This document shows, in pieces, positions 57,701 to 64,000 of a stretch of 64,000 nt of DNA; position 1 is the first letter of the stretch; each line of letters opens with the position of its first letter. The notes under the pieces are model-generated. The model was not told the DNA's origin, did not search any database, and worked only from the letters and a program-made list of their open reading frames with translations. Where the stretch lies: NCBI RefSeq assembly GCF_024323335.1, contig NC_066584.1, positions 426,336,319 to 426,400,318 of the forward strand, read 5' to 3'. The DNA comes from Lathyrus oleraceus (taxonomy: Eukaryota; Streptophyta; Magnoliopsida; Fabales; Fabaceae). The translations under genes were made by a program, and so were the position numbers.

Positions 57701-59116
57701 ATCCGAGAGGCACAGACATTGGATGTGAAATTAGTAGATATCCTTAATCGTTGTGGTCAATCAGAGAAGAGTGACTTTAAGATTGATGCGAGAGGTGTGT
57801 TGAAATTGGGGGAAAGAATTTGTATTCCTGATGATGCGATTTTGAAAAGAAGCATTCTAGAAGAGGGTCATAGAAGCAGTTTGAGTATTCATCCAGGAGC
57901 TACTAAAATGTATCAGGATTTAAAGAAAATATTTTGGTGGCCCGGAATGAAAGAAGATGTGGCTCGTTTTGTGTATGCGTGCCTAACTTGTCAGAAGTCA
58001 AAGATTGAGCATCAGAAGCCGTCTGGGCTAATGCAACCGTTGGCTATTCCAGAGTGGAAGTGGGATAGTATCAGTATGGATTTTGTTTCTGGTTTACCGA
58101 GGACAAGTAAGAGTTTTGAAGCTATTTGGGTGATTGTTAATAGATTGACGAAATCGGCTCATTTCATTCCGATTAGAATGGATTATCCGTTAGAGAGATT
58201 AGCTGAGTTGTATATTGAGAAGATTGTAAGTTTGCATGGTATTCCGTCGAGTATTGTTTCGGACAGAGATCCTAGATTTACATCGAAGTTCTGGGAAGGT
58301 TTGCAGAGGGCTTTGGGAACTAAGCTGAGATTGAGTTCTGCATATCATCCGCAGACTGATGGTCAGACTGAGAGGACGATTCAGTCATTAGAGGATCTTT
58401 TGAGAGCTTGTGTTTTGGAAAAGGGAGGTACTTGGGATTGTTATTTACCTTTGATTGAGTTTACCTACAACAATAGTTTTCATTCGAGCATTGGTATGGC
58501 GCCGTTTGAAGCTTTGTATGGTAGAAGATGTCGGACACCTTTATGTTGGTATGAGTCCGGTGAGAGTGCTGTGGTTGGACCGGAGATTGTTCAACAAACT
58601 ACGGAAAAGATTAAGATGATTCAGGAGAAGATGAGAATTGCTCAGAGTCGTCAGAAGAGTTATCATGATAAGAGGAGGAAGTCACTTGAGTTTCAAGAGG
58701 GAGATCATGTGTTTCTTCGTGTTACTCCGATAACTGGGGTTGGTCGAGCTTTGAAGTCAAGGAAGTTGACACCTCGATTTATTGGTCCTTATCAGATTCT
58801 AGAGAGGATAGGAGAGGTAGCCTATCGTATCGCTTTACCGCCGTCACTTGCGAATTTGCATGAAGTTTTTCATGTGTCTCAGTTGAGAAGGTACATTCCT
58901 GATCCGTCGCATGTAGTCCAAGTGGATGATGTACAGGTGAGAGATAACCTGACTGTTGAAACATCACCTATGAGGATCGAGGATCGAGAGTTGAAGCAGT
59001 TGCGGGGTAAAGAGATTGCCTTGGTGAAGGTAGCTTGGGGAGGACCAGCGGGTGGCAACGTGACTTGGGAACTGGAGACTCCGATGAAGGAGTCTTATCC
59101 GGAGTTGTTCGCTTGA
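54764..59116 (+). pseudogene. Gag-Pol polyprotein of chromovirus D with one in-frame TAG
   Basis: From ATG 54764 the frame is open to codon 91, has TAG at codon 92 (55037-55039), and then is open without further stops for about 1358 codons to 59116. By alignment with element C the stop replaces a Trp. Gag has three zinc knuckles, the second with Tyr for Cys (CFRYGKTGH, codon 279). Protease DTGATHCF, reverse transcriptase FIDDILIYS, RNase H, integrase triad and chromodomain-like tail ([18 protein letters not shown]) are all present. From about 58000 to the end it is about 97 percent identical in protein to C, but upstream it is much more diverged. Without read-through, gag is truncated. Confidence 0.93.
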
Positions 59117-59145
59117 GGTATGTTTTCGAGGACGAAAACTCTTTT

Positions 59146-59158
59146 AGTGGGGGAGAGT
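59146..59158 (+). other. Polypurine tract of element D
   Basis: AGTGGGGGAGAGT directly before the 3' LTR, identical to that of element C. Confidence 0.85.
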
Positions 59159-60964
59159 TGTAACACCCCGATAATAATACGATAATTATTAAATTAAGTT
59201 AATAATATATTTATTAATTTAATTAGATAATTGGATTATTATTATTATTATTTTTGGAATTATCGAATTATTATTATTGGGATAATAATATAAATTGGAA
59301 AATTATATAAGTGTGAAATAAGGAAAAGGAATCCCATTTTGGTAAAAAGAGTTCTACGTGAAACAGAGAAGCGGCTGAAAATTGGAAAGTGGAGAAAGGG
59401 CAAAGAGGAAGAGCAAGGGCAAAGGTTGGAGAAGAGAAAAGCTTGGAGCTCAAAGATTTGCCGGATTAATCAGGTAAGGGGGGTTTATCGTCGTTTAATG
59501 GGTATTATAGATTAACATGTAAGGGGTAGTGATAAACCGTTGATTTGACCCTAATTGGGATGTTGAATGCTAAGAAATTATGTTGGATAAGTGTGTTAAA
59601 GTTGTACTTAAATCTGTAATTGAGTGTATTGTGATTTTCCGAACGTATCGCTTCTTACGGAATTGGAATCGGAGGTCCGGAAGTCCTCCAACGGCGGAAA
59701 ATGCGGAGAATTCCGCATTCTGCTTCGTGTTAGCGCAGGAACAGCTTTCTGTCTTGCGTTAACCGGTTAACCCAGGGTGTTAACCGGTTAACACTGTTGT
59801 AATTTGTGAAAAATTGTTAATCTGTCTGCGTTAACCGGTTAACCCAGGGCGTTAACCGGTTAACACTGTTGTAAATGGCCAGAAAGCGTGTTCTGTCCTG
59901 CGTTAACCGGTTAACCCAGGGCGTTAACCGGTTAACACTGTTGGAAAAGTGATAAATCGAATTTTGCTCAGAATTTAATGGAATTCGTCGGGGTGAGTCG
60001 GGTGATATTATCGTTAATTGTGATGAGTAATTTTGTTGAGTTTATGTTATGAAGTGTCGATACAAGTATGTTGCTGAGTTGTTCCGTGTACGGAAAGTTG
60101 TTAAAGATACTGAGTTGTAGGCTTGGTGAGCCAAAGTTGATTATAAGTTGCTTATGTTGAAACCATTGTTGTGTTGCTATTATTATCATGTTGTCGAAAT
60201 TTTAAGTCGTGCATGTCATGTAAATCCATATGCATTAAGTCGGAGCTTTGCTCACACCACGTTGGCCTGGATTGGCAAAAGTTGAAAGTTGAAGGCTTAT
60301 GCCTTGATGCCCAATAAAATGGCAATGATTTTTAAGTTGGGAGTTTTACTCCGAATGGTACCACATGCATGACGAGTCGAGTCTCATTAGAGTTGCATTG
60401 TGTTGGTTTGTTGTATGGAATATAGTATGAATGGATGTATTCCAGTATTATATGTGTGTTGTGTGTTGTGTGTTGTGTTGATGTTGAGTATGATTGAGTT
60501 GATATTGCCGTTGCTGAATGTGTAATCTGATTTGGGTGATGAAACGTGTTAAATTACTTAACATTGCATGATATTTTATAATGCTTATTATATCGATTGA
60601 GGAACTCACCCTTACAACTATTTTTCAGGTAACGAGCAGTGATTGAGTAGAAGCTAGTGCTTGGAGTCTAGTGTAGTCTCCTTAGTGGGTCATGCTCTGA
60701 TAGATGTAACATCGGGACGGGATGTCTTTAATTGTTTTATTGTTGGTTGTGAACCAATTTACATGTAATATATTATATGTTTTGATTGGTTGATTTGATT
60801 TCTATCCGCTGCGAATTATGCAAAAATGTTATTTTGATTAAATAAAGAGCATGACAGTTATTATGGTGTGAAGTAGTCGTGTGACACCCTTGATTGCATA
60901 TTTACTCTGATTGATATGTTGTTATTTTAATTATATACTCGGGGTATTTTAGAAGGGTGTTACA
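59159..60964 (+). repeat. 3' LTR of element D
   Basis: 1806 bp, same length as the 5' LTR. Palindrome array at 59759-59935. Confidence 0.95.
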
Positions 60965-61211
60965 GGCAACACTTGTGAAATATTGCAGTAGGTTTAAATT
61001 CGAAAATAGGCAACACTTCGTGAAGTGTTGCAGAATGAAAGTATGCAACTTTTGAAGAATGTTGCAGTATGTGAAACAACGTAACTTTTGGTAAAAATAC
61101 ATAACTTTTGGCAAAAGCTTGTAACTCTTGGTAAAAGGAAGTTGTTTCACCAAGGGTCACAACCTTGTGAAACAACATCAATATGGACTATAAATACTTC
61201 ATTCCGAATTC

Positions 61212-61233
61212 AAAAAAAAAAAAAAAAAAAAAA
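61212..61233. repeat. A-tract
   Basis: 22 consecutive A, just downstream of the promoter-like CTATAAATAC in the copia LTR. Confidence 0.9.
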
Positions 61234-61441
61234 TGCATCATCTTTACTAAAATTCCATATACTCTTCTTTACATTCGAGTTTTCATCGGTCTTGTGCAAA
61301 CTCGAGTATATGCTGAATTATCTTGGGCATTCCTGCGTTTCAACTCTACGACATTTGAGAGTGCTTGAAATACTTATAAGAAAAGTTATTTCATTCGCGA
61401 TTGTAACCTCGATGAATTTGATTTAAATTAACTTTTTAACA

Positions 61442-62289
61442 ATCTTTAAATGGGAGCTAGATCACTTAAAAAGAAAGAAGTTGAAATAAGTGTTTGTGAT
61501 TAGGCTTGGTCCATGTGATCGGATACACTAGAGATATTTAAGGCAGTTTGAATAACTTTTTTTTAGGTTTTAAAATTTTATTTTTGAAAATTTATTTTTA
61601 AGAAGAGAATAGAATAAAAATATGTTTGACACACATATTTTTAAAACTATTTTATAGATAAAAAATGAGAAAACTTTATTATATAGTTTAAGTTTTTAAA
61701 TCTATTTTAAAAATAAGAAAATAAAAATTTCATTATGTTTAAATGTATATTATGAACTTATAAATAATCAAATCTATATTATTAACCAAAAGAATTTTAT
61801 AATATATATTTTAAATTATAAAAAATTATCAAATATACATTTTTTATATAAGGCATATATAGATTAAAGATGCATCATAAATTATAATTAATTAAATTAA
61901 AGTATTTGTTTATATACTTGTTGCTTGAATATTTAAAGATATACATACATGTTTTAAGTATGGTTTTATTGTCCATTAAAGTATGTTTATCTAGCATCAT
62001 TAAAATTTATTAAAATGTATTTAGGTATTACCCAAAAGTGAAATTAAATACATATTTAAGAATAATTAATTCAAACTCATAAAATTTATTCAAAGTATTA
62101 ATGCAAGAACGTGTTTTAAATGTTTGCAATTGCTAGTTATATGTTTGCTTCGACAATGAAATGACAAATTTCAATGGGCTGAACTTTGTTGATTGGTTTT
62201 GAAAACATCAAGTTTCAATTAAGTATTATGGGCTTGGGCATAACATTGATAATGAATGAGAAATCTACAACCATTACGGATGATTGTAC
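61442..62289. other. AT-rich sequence between two copia remnants, nothing recognised
   Basis: No open frame, repeat pair or transposon end found. Confidence 0.5.
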
Positions 62290-63700
62290 AGAAGATGAAA
62301 GGATTTCCTTTGAGACTTGAAAAATGTTCAACAAGTTATATTTGAACTTGATGAGAAAGGACAACGTCTAGGATCATTTAAAAAGCTTCTCGAAAGTCAT
62401 GGTAAATATGCACAATATACTATGCCTTTAAAACCACAACAAAATAGTGTGACCGAGACGCAAAATTATACTCTCATGGATATGGTTAGATCAATGTTAA
62501 ATTATAGTAGGATACCATTATCATTATGGACGTATGCAATAAAGACTATTGTGAATTTCTTATTAGAGTTTCTAGTAAGACAATTACTAAGACTCCTTAT
62601 GAACTATGGACAAGAAGGAAACATAGAATAAGACATCTTCATGTTTGGGGCTGCCAAGCAGAAGGAAAAGCGTATAATCCACATGAAAAAATGCTTAATG
62701 CAAGAACCATTATGGTTTTTTCATTTGGTATTTTGAAAATCATTAGAGTATAAATTGTAATGTCTAAATCATAGTACGGGAATAATTAAGTATGATAATG
62801 CTTGGTTTATTGAAAAAGGTCAATTAAGTGGGAGTGAAAAATCATGTAAAGTGGATATTATGGAGACTCGTGGTGAATCTTATTCACCTAAAAAATCTCC
62901 TCAGGTTGGTCTCCCTCTAGTTTTGTTACCAAAATACAACACAACCAGACAACAAATAAATATTCAAAACTCACAATATGAACATGTATTTGTTGAGCCA
63001 ATTGACAATGAGTAGGAACAAGTGATAGAATAAATATAAGAAATGACAGTAAGAAGGTCTGAAAGACAAAGAAACCCATCTATTTTGAAAGATTATATTA
63101 TTTATTCACCCGAGGATGAATGTCACATGAGCATTGATGAGGATCCAATCTCATTCACACAAGTCATAGAAAGTTGCAACGAATGATCTTAGGTACTTAC
63201 AACGCACCAAAGGTTACACATTCACATACAAAAGTTTGGATCACCTTGAAGTGGTTGACTACTGGGATTTAAACTTTGTTGGATGTGCTCACATTTGGGT
63301 TGTTTTTCTTTTGACTGTAGGAGTATTATCATGGAAGAATAAAAATAATATATAATTTATACTTCTACTATGAAGGCACAATTTGTGGCATGATTTGAGG
63401 CAACAATTAAACCATTATGATGGTGGAGTTTTAACTTAGGGCTTGGTATTATCGATAGTATAGTTAGATCACTAAGGATCTATTATGATAATTATAAAGT
63501 TGTCTTCTTCTTTAAAAATGATAAGTATTCATAAGGTGTTAAACACATGAAGTGAAAGTATTTACCAATGAAAGAAGAAGTGTGGAAACAAAAAATTTCA
63601 TTTTAACATATTGATACTAATTTAACGATAGCAGATATGTTAACTAAAAGTTTGTCGCCCAAGAAATTTGTTGGTCATGTGAAAAGGATTAAAGTTATAT
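62290..63700 (+). pseudogene. Second decayed Ty1/copia pol (integrase, linker, RNase H; RT deleted)
   Basis: The integrase core C-terminal half reads AQYTMPLKPQQNSVTE (the Glu of the triad retained) and LMDMVRSML, with a frame change near 62560 into TPYELWTRRKHRIRHLHVWG. Many stops follow. At 63040-63185 the integrase-RT linker VRRSERQRNPS and DPISFTQVIE is visible. At 63188 this passes directly into RNase H (LRYLQRTKGYTF), so the whole RT core is missing. RNase H decays through several frame changes to ADMLTKSLSPKKF near 63650. It is a different copy from the copia at 49978-52166. Confidence 0.78.
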
Positions 63701-64000
63701 AAAAGTCATTGTTAATATTATAGTATGATCAATATATACATGTATAGTTTAATGTTTGTATTTAGGAGGCCTATTTGTTCTAACTTTAAAAAAATATATT
63801 TTTTCTTTATATTTTCAAAAAATATTTTTAGGAAAACGTTTTTCAAAATATTAAAAGTTTTTTCAAATTCATTTTTTATAAATTGAAAGATTAATTTTGA
63901 CATCTTATAACATAAAAATATATTATTGAAGATAAAATTATAGTCAAAATCATAATTTTTACAAAAAGTTATATCTTAAAAATTATTTTTATGAAAAATT
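63701..64000. other. AT-rich 3' sequence, nothing recognised
   Basis: Probably 3' UTR or flank of the preceding copia remnant; no LTR start could be placed. Confidence 0.4.

Larger units (their letters stand above)
52844..60964 (+). mobile_element. Ty3/gypsy chromovirus D (Tekay type), one nonsense codon
   Basis: 8121 bp with 1806-bp LTRs (52844-54649 and 59159-60964), TSD GGCAA at 52839-52843 and 60965-60969, primer site, polypurine tract and a nearly complete polyprotein. I count five LTR-LTR substitutions, about 0.3 percent, so it is young but slightly older than C by this measure. It is related to C but a distinct family by LTR sequence. Confidence 0.93.
52796..61031. repeat. Tandem hairpin repeats in the copia LTR, split by element D
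   Basis: Three units about 44 bp apart, each starting with a GCAACACTT.GTG.AAGTGTTGC-like inverted repeat: 52796-52816 (9-bp stem), the unit cut by D (52840 onward, continued at 60966), and 61010-61031 (10-bp stem, 2-base loop). Confidence 0.8.
52707..61441 (+). repeat. 3' LTR of the decayed copia, split by element D
   Basis: After removal of D and one TSD this is about 610 bp, from TGTAAATTATT after the polypurine tract to TTTTTAACA at 61441. It has tandem hairpin repeats in its first part, a promoter-like CTATAAATACTTC at about 61182-61194, and an A-tract at 61212-61233. No matching 5' LTR is in the window, so the right boundary is inferred from the TGT...ACA rule only. Confidence 0.6.

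Noticed and set aside
1..64000. Host genes, tRNA or rRNA genes, organelle DNA insertions, viral coat or movement genes
   Set aside because: Read for on both strands by motif; every substantial coding signal is assigned to a retrotransposon, and no exon-like series outside them was found.

Overview
This window looks like nuclear DNA from a plant, most likely a legume of the pea/vetch tribe (Fabeae). The argument is the repeat content: very large Ty3/gypsy Tat-lineage elements of the Ogre type (extra ORF upstream of gag, intron between protease and reverse transcriptase, tRNA-Arg-type primer site, tandem repeats in the 3' UTR), Tekay-type chromoviruses and decayed Ty1/copia elements. The species assignment is inference. 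I found no host gene, tRNA, rRNA or CRISPR array; nearly everything is retrotransposon, nested several layers deep.

Layout. (1) 1-42105: one Ogre-like family, here called B, minus strand, in a tandem LTR-internal-LTR-internal-LTR arrangement (LTRs 1-768 partial, 20630-24672 complete at 4043 bp, 39617-42105 truncated at one end). Copy 1 of the internal region (769-20629) carries a second Ogre-like element, A (6695-19843, minus, TSD CAATG). A keeps ORF1, gag-protease, the intron and the integrase C-terminus, but has lost most of reverse transcriptase and half of integrase. Copy 2 (24673-39616) has the same A insertion point but only the first 224 bp of A; a deletion of about 15 kb joins it directly to the middle of the next B LTR. 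A young complete chromovirus, C (25958-34748, minus, TSD AAAAA, 1456-codon intact polyprotein), sits in copy 2; copy 1 preserves its empty site.

(2) 42106-52843: older debris. It holds a possible SIRE-type LTR, a copia gag remnant with its LTR, a small decayed element with Tat-like LTR ends, two long TA microsatellites, and a decayed copia pol interrupted by a 654-bp hAT-type non-autonomous transposon (50069-50722, 8-bp TSD) and by a second foreign piece.

(3) 52844-60964: a second chromovirus, D (plus, TSD GGCAA), related to C, with one nonsense codon in gag. It is inserted into a hairpin repeat inside the LTR of the decayed copia. (4) 60970-64000: the rest of that copia LTR, AT-rich sequence, and another decayed copia with a reverse-transcriptase deletion.

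Order of events read from the nesting: B inserted; A inserted into B; the A-bearing B was duplicated in tandem; copy 2 lost about 15 kb; C inserted into copy 2. The order of the last two steps is not fixed by the sequence. The most interesting signals are this tandem array with a shared nested insertion, a C/D mosaic in which the integrase-chromodomain half is nearly identical while gag-RT is divergent, unrelated palindrome arrays in the LTRs of four families, a predicted intron in A that joins gag-pro to pol exactly in frame, and a run of TAG stops all explicable by C-to-T change at CHG sites. I see no sign of an undescribed host system.
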